Source: Hyphomicrobium sp. | GTDB lineage: Bacteria > Pseudomonadota > Alphaproteobacteria > Rhizobiales > Hyphomicrobiaceae | Assembly: GCA_019748215.1 (NCBI GenBank) | Contig: JAIEPV010000025.1 | Span: 1-37,039 of the forward strand | DNA length: 37,039 nt | Reading direction: 5' to 3' | Part shown: piece after piece, positions 1 through 7,558 of the stretch | Position numbering within the stretch: the stretch's first letter is position 1 | Layout of the letters: every line of letters begins with the position of its first letter | Translations under genes and position numbers: made by a program | Notes under the pieces: model-generated | What the model saw: the letters and a program-made list of their open reading frames with translations, nothing else | Databases searched by the model: none | Told to the model about the DNA's origin: nothing

Positions 1-485
1 TTTTTGGTCTGGCCGACGGTGTCGATCCAGAACGGCAGTTGCACATTGCGGCGAAGCTCTTCCGAAAGCGCCCGATCGAGCAGCGCGAAAAATGGTTTCG
101 GACCAGGCGGCGGCAGGTCGCCAGCGGGCAAAACCTCCATCGTCAACCCAAGGCGCTGGCGCGCGAGATCGATGATTTTCTGCGGTCCGTCTTGCTTCGG
201 AACCGTGTTGTAAACTTCGATCAATGCCGAAATATCGCGAGCCGTTGCTTCCGACAGCCGCCGGGTCACAGCCTGCCAATGGCGCTCCATGAAGGCGAAC
301 GCAATCACGCCTTCGAGGACGACGATCGGCGTAATGATGATCAACAGCGCTCGTGCATAGAGGCCCTTCGGCAGCAGCTCGGAAAGCACCTGCGTCATCC
401 GAGCGACGGTCGGGCTCTCGCGCAGACGTCGATACCACGGCATTGCACCGGTGAGGTCGGAACTGGTTTCGCGGGCAGCGACCAT
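1..485 (-). CDS. Sensor histidine kinase, N-terminal part (runs off the window)
   Basis: This minus-strand frame is open from an ATG at 485 to the window edge (161 codons). The product has a polar N-terminus, a hydrophobic segment at about residues 34-54 (ALLIIITPIVVLEGVIAFAF) and then a soluble stretch that looks like a periplasmic sensor region. The HAMP, histidine and ATPase domains would lie outside the window. An AGGA six bases before the ATG supports the start. It follows the response regulator by 52 bases on the same strand, as expected for a cognate EnvZ-like kinase of an OmpR-type pair. The assignment rests on topology and position because no catalytic motif is present here. The signal it senses cannot be deduced. 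Confidence 0.75.
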   Translation of the reverse strand, partial: MVAARETSSDLTGAMPWYRRLRESPTVARMTQVLSELLPKGLYARALLIIITPIVVLEGVIAFAFMERHWQAVTRRLSEATARDISALIEVYNTVPKQDGPQKIIDLARQRLGLTMEVLPAGDLPPPGPKPFFALLDRALSEELRRNVQLPFWIDTVGQTK

Positions 486-537
486 CTTGATCCTGAGTGA
501 GCGGGCTCGTTGGGGGGCGGCGGCCGGGCGCCGACGA

Positions 538-1254
538 TTAGTCTATATACAGGATGTAGCCCTTGCCGCGCACCGTCTGGAGGTACACGGGGTTCGACGG
601 ATCGGCTTCGATCTTGCGGCGCAGGCGGTTGATCTGCACGTCGATGGCGCGTTCGCTTCCCGTGCTGTCGTCGTTGGACAGTTCATGGCGCGGCACGGCG
701 GTGCCGATGCGCTGCGCGAACAGCCGCATCATATCACGCTCGCGCTCCGTCAACTTGATGCTGTCGTCGTCGCGGCGCAGTTCTCCGCGCGCGATGTTGA
801 ACACGCACGGCCCCATGCGAATATCGTCGCGCGGTGTCGACGGGGTCTGGCCACGGCGAAGAATATTGCGAATGCGCAACAGAAGTTCGCGCGGTTCGAA
901 TGGCTTGGAAACGTAATCGTCGACGCCGGCCTCGAGGCCGGAAATGCGATCCTCGGTTTCAGCCAGCGCCGTCAACATACAGATCGGCACCGGCCGCGTC
1001 TCTTTGAGATCGCGTGCCAGGCTCAGCCCACTTTCACCCGGCATCATGACGTCGAGCAGCACCAGATCGAACGACAGCCCACGCATGGACGCGCGCGCCG
1101 CCGCGGCATCAGCCGCTTCGGTGACGCGAAACCCGTTGCTCGTTAGAAAGCGGCCGAGGAGCGCGCGGATTTTCTGGTCATCGTCGACGACGAGAATGTG
1201 GGGCGCATTGTCCGGCAGCGGCTCGACCCGCACTGCGGATATCGTTGTTTTCAT
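538..1254 (-). CDS. OmpR-family response regulator
   Basis: The 238-residue protein has a CheY-like receiver followed by an OmpR/PhoB winged helix. The acidic pocket is D24-D26, the phospho-acceptor is D68 in DLVLLDVMMP, and the conserved lysine is K117 in YVSKPF. The C-terminal DNA-binding domain carries the LTERERDMM start, a region rich in RAIDVQINRLRRKIE, and the closing VRGKGYIL. It is a DNA-binding transcription regulator controlled by phosphorylation. Its start overlaps the end of the MarR gene by four bases (ATGA) and it is followed by a sensor kinase, so the three genes are probably one operon. The order MarR, regulator, kinase, divergent from ilvE, is familiar to me from Hyphomicrobiales genomes. 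Target genes are unknown. Confidence 0.93.
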   Translation of the reverse strand: MKTTISAVRVEPLPDNAPHILVVDDDQKIRALLGRFLTSNGFRVTEAADAAAARASMRGLSFDLVLLDVMMPGESGLSLARDLKETRPVPICMLTALAETEDRISGLEAGVDDYVSKPFEPRELLLRIRNILRRGQTPSTPRDDIRMGPCVFNIARGELRRDDDSIKLTERERDMMRLFAQRIGTAVPRHELSNDDSTGSERAIDVQINRLRRKIEADPSNPVYLQTVRGKGYILYID

Positions 1255-1853
1255 TCTGCTTCTCCAGGTAACGCCCCAGACGGCGCGCCGTCAGCGCCGC
1301 GCCTCGCACTCTTCAGGAGCGCTTCGACGTGCGGGCGATCTTCTTCGGCGATCATGGCGAACAAAAACTTCTGCGCGAGAGCGTCACCGCCCGGACCGAT
1401 ATTTGCCAGCGCCGTTTGTAGGCGGCGGATTTGAATGTCGGTGAGTTTGTCCGTCAGGCGGGTTCCCTTGGCGGATAAATACAGGCGTCGTTCGCGACGG
1501 TCAGCGTCGCCGGCACGTTGGATGATGAAACCTTCATCGACGAGTTGCTTAAGGACGCGGGCCAAGCTTTGTTTGGTGATCTTGAGAATATCGAGAAGTT
1601 CGGCGACTTTGAGACCCGGGTGGCGATGCACGAAATGCAATACGCGGTGGTGCGCGCGTCCAAAACCGTATTGCGCCAGGATCGCATCGGGATCGCAGGT
1701 GAAATCACGATAGGCAAAATAGAACAGCTCGGCGCAGTCAATCAGGTCGGTGCGCGGCGCCGTCATGGCAGATTGCGTGGAAGCAGCTGGCTTCGAACCG
1801 TTCTGGGTCGTCGCAACCGTACTAAACGCAGGATTGGAAAATATGTCAGTCAT
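1251..1853 (-). CDS. MarR-family transcriptional regulator
   Basis: The 200-residue protein carries a MarR winged helix at about residues 55-150. The recognition-helix region reads ITKQSLARVLKQLVDEGFI and the wing carries the family signature DRRERRLYLSAKG. MarR proteins are dimeric repressors or activators, often released by small ligands. The first 35 residues are low-complexity and the last 25 are Ala/Gly-rich, so the conserved core is central. It is the first gene of a probable three-gene operon with the response regulator (four-base overlap) and the sensor kinase. The start codon lies inside a perfect 5+3+5 palindrome (1848-1860), which could be an autoregulatory operator. The ligand is unknown. 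Confidence 0.9.
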   Translation of the reverse strand: MTDIFSNPAFSTVATTQNGSKPAASTQSAMTAPRTDLIDCAELFYFAYRDFTCDPDAILAQYGFGRAHHRVLHFVHRHPGLKVAELLDILKITKQSLARVLKQLVDEGFIIQRAGDADRRERRLYLSAKGTRLTDKLTDIQIRRLQTALANIGPGGDALAQKFLFAMIAEEDRPHVEALLKSARRGADGAPSGALPGEAE

Positions 1854-1860
1854 ATTGACT
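1848..1860. promoter_or_regulatory. Candidate MarR operator palindrome
   Basis: AGTCA-TAT-TGACT is a perfect 5+3+5 inverted repeat that includes the MarR start codon. A related string, AAGTCAAATTG, lies nearby at 1887-1897. MarR proteins commonly bind such palindromes near their own start. This is inference from position and symmetry only. Confidence 0.3.
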
Positions 1861-2128
1861 TATTGGCCCCGATACGTTTGTAGTTCAAGTCAAATTGTCG
1901 AGTTGTTTCCAGGCTTCGACAGTGGGACGGGCGCGATCGGCGTGTCAACTTGCTGACATTGAACGCAGGCCCTATGGGTTTCGCAATCGGCCGACGGCGC
2001 CAAGCCTCCGGCTGATAAAATCGTCTCGGTCGATCACGGTCTGGCGTTGCGGCAAGCGTCGGCAAAAGCAAAAATAATATTCTGGCGTCGTTGCCACGTG
2101 GCGACTTCGCAGACAGCTAAGGACTTTG

Positions 2129-3031
2129 ATGGGCATGGCAGACTTGGTTCCGTATCACGATCGCGATGGCTTGATCTGGCTGGACGGCGCGCTGGTGCCG
2201 TGGCGTGAAGCGCAGGTTCACGTCCTGACGCATGCCTTGCATTATGCCAGTGCCGTGTTCGAGGGTGCGCGCGCCTATGGCGGCGAAATCTTCAAAGTGA
2301 GCGAGCATTCCGAACGCCTCGTCGCCAGCGCGAAAATCCTGGACTTCGATATTCCCTATACGATTGCCGAGCTCGATCAGGCTTGCCGCGATGCGGTGGC
2401 GGCCAACAATTTGACCGACTGCTATCTTCGGCCGATCGCCTGGCGCGGCAGCGAACAGATGGGCGTTTCGGCTCAATCCTCGAAGATTCATGTGGCCGTC
2501 GCAGCGTGGACGTGGGGCTCGTATTTCCCGATGGACCAACGCCTTAAAGGTATCCGCCTTACGCATGCGACGTACCGGCGGCCCGATCCGCTGTGCGCGC
2601 CGGCAAAGGCAAAGGCAGCGGGTTTATATATGATCTGTACCATCGAGAAGCATCGTGCCGAGCGAACCGGGTATTCCGATGCGCTCATGCTCGATTATCG
2701 TGGCCGGGTGGCGGAATGTACCGGTGCCAACGTGTTTTTGATCAAGGAGGGGGTCATTCACACGCCCGATCCCGATTGCTTCCTCGACGGCATCACGCGC
2801 CGCACCGTCATCGCCTTGGCGAAGGCGCGCGGCATCACCGTGATCGAGCGAGCGATCATGCCGGAAGAGCTTGGCTCATTCAGCGAATGTTTCATCACCG
2901 GGACGGCCGCCGAAGTAACGCCGGTGAGCGAAATCGGCGCGTTCATGTACAAACCCGGCGCGATCAGTGAAACGCTGCTCAACGATTATATGGCGGCGGT
3001 TCGACCGAAGGCGAGGGCGGCGGCTGAGTAA
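2129..3031 (+). CDS. ilvE: Branched-chain amino acid aminotransferase
   Basis: The 300-residue fold-type IV PLP aminotransferase catalyses the last step of Leu, Ile and Val synthesis and the first step of their breakdown, in the cytoplasm. Family marks are the N-terminal THALHYASAVFEGARAY, the PLP lysine K162 in APAKAKAAGLY, ECTGANVF after the substrate loop, and DGITRR and ITGTAAEVTPV near the C-terminus. Length matches the family. I take the ATG at 2129 because TAAGGAC lies five bases upstream. An in-frame ATG at 2135 is also possible, and an upstream TTG at 2126 is less likely. The gene is divergent from the MarR/two-component operon, with 275 bases between the starts, so the MarR protein could influence it. 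Confidence 0.95.
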   Translation: MGMADLVPYHDRDGLIWLDGALVPWREAQVHVLTHALHYASAVFEGARAYGGEIFKVSEHSERLVASAKILDFDIPYTIAELDQACRDAVAANNLTDCYLRPIAWRGSEQMGVSAQSSKIHVAVAAWTWGSYFPMDQRLKGIRLTHATYRRPDPLCAPAKAKAAGLYMICTIEKHRAERTGYSDALMLDYRGRVAECTGANVFLIKEGVIHTPDPDCFLDGITRRTVIALAKARGITVIERAIMPEELGSFSECFITGTAAEVTPVSEIGAFMYKPGAISETLLNDYMAAVRPKARAAAE

Positions 3032-3121
3032 CGCCGTCACCGCTGGCGTCCAACGGAACCGCACAAACGGGATTGTCGCTTGCGTGCAGCTGCAATCTGG
3101 CAGAAATTTGCGGCTCGTTCG

Positions 3122-3430
3122 ATGACCAACCGGGGTCGTGTCATGGGTGCCGTCACTGCCTTCAACGGCCGACGATTTGCAATCGCTGCATGTCTCGCAG
3201 CCGTCTCGATTTTGATCGTGCCGACGGCCAGCGCGCAACAGGGGCCGGGGGGCAGCATCAATCCGCAACGCGATTGCCAGACGGTTTTAACTTGCAACTT
3301 CGGTCGTGGCGGAAAATATCGCGGCTGCCTCTCGAGTTACAGTTGCCGCGCCTGCGATCCCGTGCCCGTGCGATGCCGCGATGGCAGTCGTCGAGTCTGC
3401 CAGCAACTGCGATGTGGCTGGGGGGTGTGA
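3122..3430 (+). CDS. Small cysteine-rich secreted protein, function unknown
   Basis: The product is 102 residues from the ATG at 3122. A typical Sec signal peptide (RRFAIAACLAAVSILIVPTASA) leaves a mature protein of about 63 residues with eight cysteines, starting QQGPGGSINPQRDC and ending CQQLRCGWG. Eight cysteines in so short a secreted chain point to a small disulfide-stabilised fold. I recall similar short secreted proteins with an INPQRDC start from Bradyrhizobium-like genomes, but no function. The start is uncertain: ATGs at 3122 and 3143 and a TTG at 3080 are all in frame, and none has a strong ribosome site. It lies 90 bases after ilvE and could be cotranscribed with it, though this is not evident. 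Confidence 0.7.
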   Translation: MTNRGRVMGAVTAFNGRRFAIAACLAAVSILIVPTASAQQGPGGSINPQRDCQTVLTCNFGRGGKYRGCLSSYSCRACDPVPVRCRDGSRRVCQQLRCGWGV

Positions 3431-3449
3431 GCACTTACGGCTTTGAGCG

Positions 3450-3710
3450 CTAGTTGGTCCGCGACATGATCGGCGCGCAGGCGACGCCTAGGAAGGCCGC
3501 TATCGAACTGCCGATCATCGCGAGGTTTCCAGTCGTGAAGGCGACATCGAACACCGCGCCGAGACCAGCGACCACTGCCGTCCAGAACAACGCCGGGATG
3601 AGTGCGACGATAATAATACCTGCCGCACGCGCCGACATCTGAACCGGTACGCCACGCGCCAATTTTGGTTCGCCGCTTGCAGCTTCGAGACGTGGCACGG
3701 CTGCGTTCAT
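3450..3710 (-). CDS. Small two-helix membrane protein, function unknown
   Basis: The product is 86 residues with a polar N-terminus of about 27 residues and two hydrophobic segments at about 29-55 and 61-80, giving a probable hairpin in the inner membrane. The ATG at 3710 is preceded by GGGAG with six bases of spacing. A GTG at 3713 is in frame but sits inside the ribosome-site sequence. It converges with the Cys-rich secreted protein gene, with 19 bases between stops, and is divergent from the FAD oxidoreductase. I do not recognise a family. Good ribosome-site spacing and clear topology argue that it is real. Confidence 0.65.
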   Translation of the reverse strand: MNAAVPRLEAASGEPKLARGVPVQMSARAAGIIIVALIPALFWTAVVAGLGAVFDVAFTTGNLAMIGSSIAAFLGVACAPIMSRTN

Positions 3711-3860
3711 CACCTTCTCCCGGCACGTCGGATTGAATGGGGGCGCTTCGAAATAAGCTTTGCTGACGCGCCGACTCTAAAGTTAAACGGCAAAATCTAA
3801 ACGCAAGTTTAACGCGAAGGATCACCCCTAAAACGTCCACAATCAATGCTCGCGCCCTGG

Positions 3861-3875
3861 TTAACCGGAAGTTAC
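3861..3875. promoter_or_regulatory. Possible CtrA box between divergent genes
   Basis: TTAA-N7-TTAC matches the CtrA full-site consensus TTAA-N7-TTAA at seven of eight defined bases and lies about 95 bases upstream of the oxidoreductase start. A single-mismatch site is expected several times by chance in a window of this size, so this is a candidate only. Confidence 0.2.
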
Positions 3876-3970
3876 GAGCAGTTTCTGTTGCTGCGCCGCA
3901 CTCTTGAATGTGTTGGGACGCCGGACGTTGTGCATTGCAATCGCACGGCATTTCGCGCCAAAAACCTGCC

Positions 3971-5587
3971 ATGACCGCACCGGATTACGATGTCGCCATT
4001 ATTGGCGGCGGCCACAATGGCCTGACGGCAGCCGCCTATCTGGCGGCCGCGAAGCTGCGCGTCATTGTGCTCGAGAAGAATTCGGTCGTCGGCGGCGCGG
4101 CCATCACGGAAGAATTTGCGCCTGGATTTCGCAACTCGGTGGCGTCCTACACCGTCAGCCTGCTCAATCCGAAAGTCATTCGCGATCTCGAATTGAAGCG
4201 TTTCGGGCTCGATATCATTGAGCGGCCAGCCGGAAATTTCTGGCCATTGGACGACACGACCGGCGTGCTGATGCCGTATGATTTCACCAAGCGCATCGCG
4301 GCCATCGCCGCACTATCGCGAAAAGATGCGGACGCCTATCCGCGCTACGATGCAGCCCTTGAGCGTGCCGCCAAAGTGTTGCGCGATCTCGTGCCGCGCA
4401 CGCCGCCCAATGCCGGCGGCGGACTCCTATCGCTGCTGAAGGGCGGCGTCATCGGTCGGCGCTTGCTTGGCCTGTCGATCGATGATCAGCGCCAACTGCT
4501 GGATCTGTTCACGGCGAGTGCTGCCGATTTTCTCGGCCGCTGGTTTGTCAACGAAACCGTCAAGGCGATGTTTGCATTCGACGGCATCGTCGGCGCCTAC
4601 GCCTCGCCGGATATGCCGGGCACGGCGTATGTGCTGCTGCATCACTGCTTTGGCGAGGTCAACGGCAAGCCAGGTGTGTGGGGGCACGCGCACGGCGGCA
4701 TGGGCGCAATCACGCGGGCCATGGCGGCGTCCGCTCAGTCGCGCGGGGTCGTGATCCGCACCGATGCCGGTGTCCGACGTGTGCTGATCGAAAACGGCCG
4801 GGCGATCGGCGTGGAGCTGACCAGTGGCGAGACGATCAACGCCCGTGCGGTTGCCGCGAACATCGGACCAAAGCTCCTGTTTCGTGATTTGATCGACGCA
4901 GCCGATGTGAGCGATGACGTTCGCCGGCCCTTCATCGCCATCAAGACCGGGTCTGGCACGTTCCGCATGAATGTTGCGTTGTCGGAACTGCCGAACTTCA
5001 CGTGCAGACCGGGAACGCGCGAGCAACCCCATCACGCCGCCGGCATCATCATCGGCCCGACACTGGCCTACCTCGAACAAGCCTATATCGATGCGCGAAC
5101 CACCGGCTGGTCGACACAGCCCATCGTCGAGATGCTTATTCCATCGACGCTTGATGCGTCACTGGCGCCGCCCGGCAAGCACGTCGCGAGTTTGTTCGTG
5201 CAGCACGTAGCGCCAAAGCTGCCCGGTGAGCGGAGTTGGGGAAACCCGGCGGAACGCGAAACCTTCGCCGACGTGGTGATCGACACCGTGACGAGATACG
5301 CACCGAATTTCCGCGCCAGCGTGCTGCATCGTCAAGTGCTGTCGCCGCTCGATCTGGAACAGCGGTTCGGCCTCATCGACGGCGATATTTTTCACGGCCA
5401 GCTCAATCTCGGCCAGTTGTTTTCAGCCCGGCCCGTGCTCGGTCACGCCGATTATCGCATGCCTATCGCGGGGCTTTATCTGTGCGGATCGGGGGCGCAT
5501 CCAGGCGGCGGCGTCACCGGCGTTCCCGGCATGAATGCGGCGCGCGAGATGATCCGCGATCTCAAACCGATGCGAAGGCTCGTCTGA
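3971..5587 (+). CDS. FAD-dependent oxidoreductase of the phytoene dehydrogenase/PYROXD2 type
   Basis: The 538-residue flavoprotein begins with a Rossmann dinucleotide-binding motif (IIGGGHNGL, GxGxxG at about residues 11-16), followed by the acidic end of the second strand (VIVLEKN) and VGGAAITEE, typical of the CrtI-like amine oxidase superfamily. The C-terminus carries the second FAD signature, LYLCGSGAHPGGGVTGVPG. The family includes carotenoid desaturases and the PYROXD2 group. No carotenoid genes lie nearby, so the substrate is open. I chose the ATG at 3971, just before the Rossmann strand, although the frame is open further upstream. The TGA stop is immediately followed by the arfB ATG, so the two are almost certainly cotranscribed. 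Confidence 0.9.
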   Translation: MTAPDYDVAIIGGGHNGLTAAAYLAAAKLRVIVLEKNSVVGGAAITEEFAPGFRNSVASYTVSLLNPKVIRDLELKRFGLDIIERPAGNFWPLDDTTGVLMPYDFTKRIAAIAALSRKDADAYPRYDAALERAAKVLRDLVPRTPPNAGGGLLSLLKGGVIGRRLLGLSIDDQRQLLDLFTASAADFLGRWFVNETVKAMFAFDGIVGAYASPDMPGTAYVLLHHCFGEVNGKPGVWGHAHGGMGAITRAMAASAQSRGVVIRTDAGVRRVLIENGRAIGVELTSGETINARAVAANIGPKLLFRDLIDAADVSDDVRRPFIAIKTGSGTFRMNVALSELPNFTCRPGTREQPHHAAGIIIGPTLAYLEQAYIDARTTGWSTQPIVEMLIPSTLDASLAPPGKHVASLFVQHVAPKLPGERSWGNPAERETFADVVIDTVTRYAPNFRASVLHRQVLSPLDLEQRFGLIDGDIFHGQLNLGQLFSARPVLGHADYRMPIAGLYLCGSGAHPGGGVTGVPGMNAAREMIRDLKPMRRLV

Positions 5588-6007
5588 ATGCGCATTTCCG
5601 AAACGATTGAAATCGCCGAAGATGAATTGGAAGAACGCTTCGTGCGCTCATCCGGTCCGGGTGGCCAAAACGTCAATAAGGTGTCGACTGCGGTCGAGCT
5701 GCGCTTCAACCTTGAAGCCAACACATCCATTCCGCCGGCGGCCAAAGCGCGCCTCGTCAAGCTCGCCGGTCGCCGCCTCACGCTCGATGGCGTGCTGATC
5801 ATCCAGGCCGATCAATTCCGTACTCAGGAGATGAACAGGTCGGACGCGAAGAAGCGATTGAAGGATTTGATCGTCGAGGCGCTCGTGACGCCTAAGCGGC
5901 GAATCAAGACGCGACCGACGCGCGCTTCCAAAGAGCGGCGCATCAAGGCGAAGGCGGTTCGCAGCACAGTCAAACAGCAGCGGCGCGGCAAGCCGGACTT
6001 TGATTGA
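5588..6007 (+). CDS. arfB: Peptidyl-tRNA hydrolase ArfB (ribosome rescue)
   Basis: The 139-residue protein is a one-domain class I release-factor homologue. It carries the catalytic GGQ at residues 25-27 in RSSGPGGQNVNKV, lacks a stop-codon recognition domain, and ends in a long basic tail (PKRRIKTRPTRASKERR and onward) that in ArfB/YaeJ enters the empty mRNA channel of stalled ribosomes. It hydrolyses peptidyl-tRNA on non-stop complexes, an alternative to tmRNA. Length and tail match the family. The ATG follows the upstream TGA with no gap and has no independent ribosome site that I can see, so translation is probably coupled to the oxidoreductase gene. Confidence 0.95.
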   Translation: MRISETIEIAEDELEERFVRSSGPGGQNVNKVSTAVELRFNLEANTSIPPAAKARLVKLAGRRLTLDGVLIIQADQFRTQEMNRSDAKKRLKDLIVEALVTPKRRIKTRPTRASKERRIKAKAVRSTVKQQRRGKPDFD

Positions 6008-6035
6008 AGATCGTGCAAACTCAGCCACAGAGGCT

Positions 6036-6155
6036 GTCGCCAAAACACTAAAGCACTTTGCGATCTGATAGAATCAGATCGGCGCGCTAGCATGATGTTT
6101 TGTCGCATTTTCTGACGACGAACCGGCACCCACTTCGTCGCAAAATGCTCTAGCA
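6036..6155. repeat. Intergenic palindromic repeat of rhizobial type
   Basis: The stretch holds a perfect hairpin, GATCTGAT-AGA-ATCAGATC (6062-6080), followed by a longer imperfect one with arms GCATTTT/AAAATGC and CGACGAA/TTCGTCG around 6106-6150. CTAG motifs bound the second hairpin (6089 and 6150 areas). The layout of CTAG, GCATG-like arm, ACCGG..ACCCACTTC centre and CTAG resembles the abundant palindromic elements scattered between genes in Bradyrhizobium and related genomes (similar in type to RIME elements). There is no coding potential. Only one copy lies in the window, so membership of a repeat family is from memory and structure. Confidence 0.55.
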
Positions 6156-6226
6156 AATCGTGTCATGGTACGCGGGCTTTGTGAGTCTGACGACGCAGCG
6201 CAGCGCACCCCTTTGACAGGACGGCC

Positions 6227-6367
6227 ATGAATCAAGACGAGCAAGACGGCATCACGACCATCCGGCAGCGCTATCAGCGGCGCACACAATCGATTTCAAT
6301 GGTCGGCTTGATAGCGCTCATTGTCGTGACCGTTGTGATCGGCACGTACATGGCGTTTTTCGTTTGA
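6227..6367 (+). CDS. 46-residue single-pass membrane protein
   Basis: A short reading frame starts at the ATG at 6227 and ends with TGA at 6367. The product has a charged N-terminal half (MNQDEQDGITTIRQRYQRR) and one strong transmembrane segment at about residues 24-45 (SMVGLIALIVVTVVIGTYMA), ending FFV. The AGGACGG just before the ATG is a plausible ribosome site. Its topology would put the positive N-terminus in the cytoplasm. No function can be given. It stands alone between the palindromic repeat and the AT-rich block. Sharp topology and a ribosome site make it more than a random frame. Confidence 0.55.
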   Translation: MNQDEQDGITTIRQRYQRRTQSISMVGLIALIVVTVVIGTYMAFFV

Positions 6368-6659
6368 GCGGCTTGCGAGCCGACGGTCGGGGGAGCTGAA
6401 TCTCCTTATGAATGAATATCAATCAGGACGAGCGTCACGATCCTCTCGCGGAAGCGCGCTTTTGTGACAGCGATGCTGGCCGGTCAGCCCTTGGTTTCTT
6501 GTGCCGAAGTTGGTTAAATTTGGGCTTTTCCCGCTCAGCAAATGCTGGCTATAGCCGAAAGTAGAGCGTGGACGACGATGATCACTATCGGGTCGCGACG
6601 TTGCGGCCAACACAGCCTATTGGTATCGCTAGAGCACAAGCGACGGGGGGGTACGGGAC
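6368..6659. other. Intergenic stretch, no gene seen
   Basis: These 292 bases lead into the AT-richer block. I see only very short frames, the longest without a ribosome site, and no hairpin followed by a T-tract. It presumably carries the promoter of the gene at 6660. Confidence 0.5.
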
Positions 6660-7010
6660 GTGGCTAATACAAAAGTAGCTTTAGCTTCAGCGCTGGTCGT
6701 TCTCGGCTTCGCTGGAAGCGGGCTCGCGCAGGTACCAGCAGACTTGCCGGAATATGATGTCGAAAAGCATTGCCAGACACAGGCGAAGATGATGGGCGAC
6801 AGCAATTTTATGTTGAAAGCCTGCTTTGATCAGGAGCAGGGAGCCTACGACGAAGTAAAAAAGGACTGGGCGATACTGGATGCGAAAATCAAGAGCACGT
6901 GCAGAGAGCAAGCCCGCGTGACCATGCCGTCATACTTCATGCTGAACGCCTGCGTCGCACAGGAAGTCAGAGCTAAAGAAGCAGTCGGAAATTTTAAATT
7001 CAAGAAATGA
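6660..7010 (+). CDS. Exported protein with duplicated two-Cys motif, function unknown
   Basis: The product is 116 residues from a GTG at 6660, with a signal peptide ending near LAQ at residue 24. The mature part is an internal tandem duplication. Residues 35-67 and 78-110 share the pattern C-x2-QA-(K/R)-x5-S-x-FML-x-AC-x2-QE-x2-A, with C38/C55 in the first copy and C81/C98 in the second, each pair 17 residues apart. This suggests two helical hairpins, each closed by a disulfide. Similar Cys-pair repeats occur in uncharacterised small secreted proteins of Hyphomicrobiales. The stop overlaps possible starts of the next gene, so the two are probably cotranscribed. The block is AT-richer than its surroundings. 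Confidence 0.7.
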   Translation: MANTKVALASALVVLGFAGSGLAQVPADLPEYDVEKHCQTQAKMMGDSNFMLKACFDQEQGAYDEVKKDWAILDAKIKSTCREQARVTMPSYFMLNACVAQEVRAKEAVGNFKFKK

Positions 7011-7021
7011 TGGAGCGAACG

Positions 7022-7345
7022 ATGGCTGCAGATATTGTAACTCGACGCATGGTCGAACAGCGGACGCGCGGATTTTTTGGCTGGATTTTTTTATTACTCT
7101 TCTGGGCCTTTAATATACTTATGGTCTATGGCATTTTTGCTGGCGCTGGTGAAAACGCCAAACAGGCAGCCAAACTCTCCGACGAGAGTATGCGGGATGC
7201 CTACAATGCAGGGACGGGCCTCGGCATAATGGTGATGCTGTTCGTCTGGGCAGCAGGTGCTGTCGTTTTCGGGCTACTTGCACACTTTACACGTGGCAAG
7301 CGCGAGCTAATTGAAATCGAGACAAAAATACAGAGCAAGAAATAA
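7022..7345 (+). CDS. Small two-helix membrane protein, function unknown
   Basis: The product is 107 residues from the ATG at 7022. It has two hydrophobic segments, at about residues 20-42 (GWIFLLLFWAFNILMVYGIF) and about 65-90 (GIMVMLFVWAAGAVVFGLLA), separated by a polar loop, and a charged C-terminal tail (RGKRELIEIETK). I chose 7022 because GGAG sits six bases upstream. ATGs at 7007 and 7010 are also in frame, and the first overlaps the preceding stop as ATGA. It is probably translated together with the exported duplicated-motif protein and may be its membrane partner, which is inference. I do not recognise the family. Confidence 0.65.
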   Translation: MAADIVTRRMVEQRTRGFFGWIFLLLFWAFNILMVYGIFAGAGENAKQAAKLSDESMRDAYNAGTGLGIMVMLFVWAAGAVVFGLLAHFTRGKRELIEIETKIQSKK

Positions 7346-7558
7346 AAGTGACTTTAGTACTCGGGACTACACCGAATTCCAACTTGGACTTTTGCCGACT
7401 ACTTGGCTAATTCGCTGGCTATCCAAGGATTGCTAAAATCTTCGTTTCAAATTTGTCGTTGTCGGTAGGGAATATTCGGCAGACGAAAGCCTATAACCTG
7501 CCGAAGTATTTGGCCAATTGTTTAGATTAGTTTTCACGCGAAAATTTGCGAGGAGAAA

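Noticed and set aside
451-1146. Long plus-strand frame opposite the response regulator
   Set aside because: Antisense shadow of a clearly identified OmpR-type gene in GC-rich DNA.
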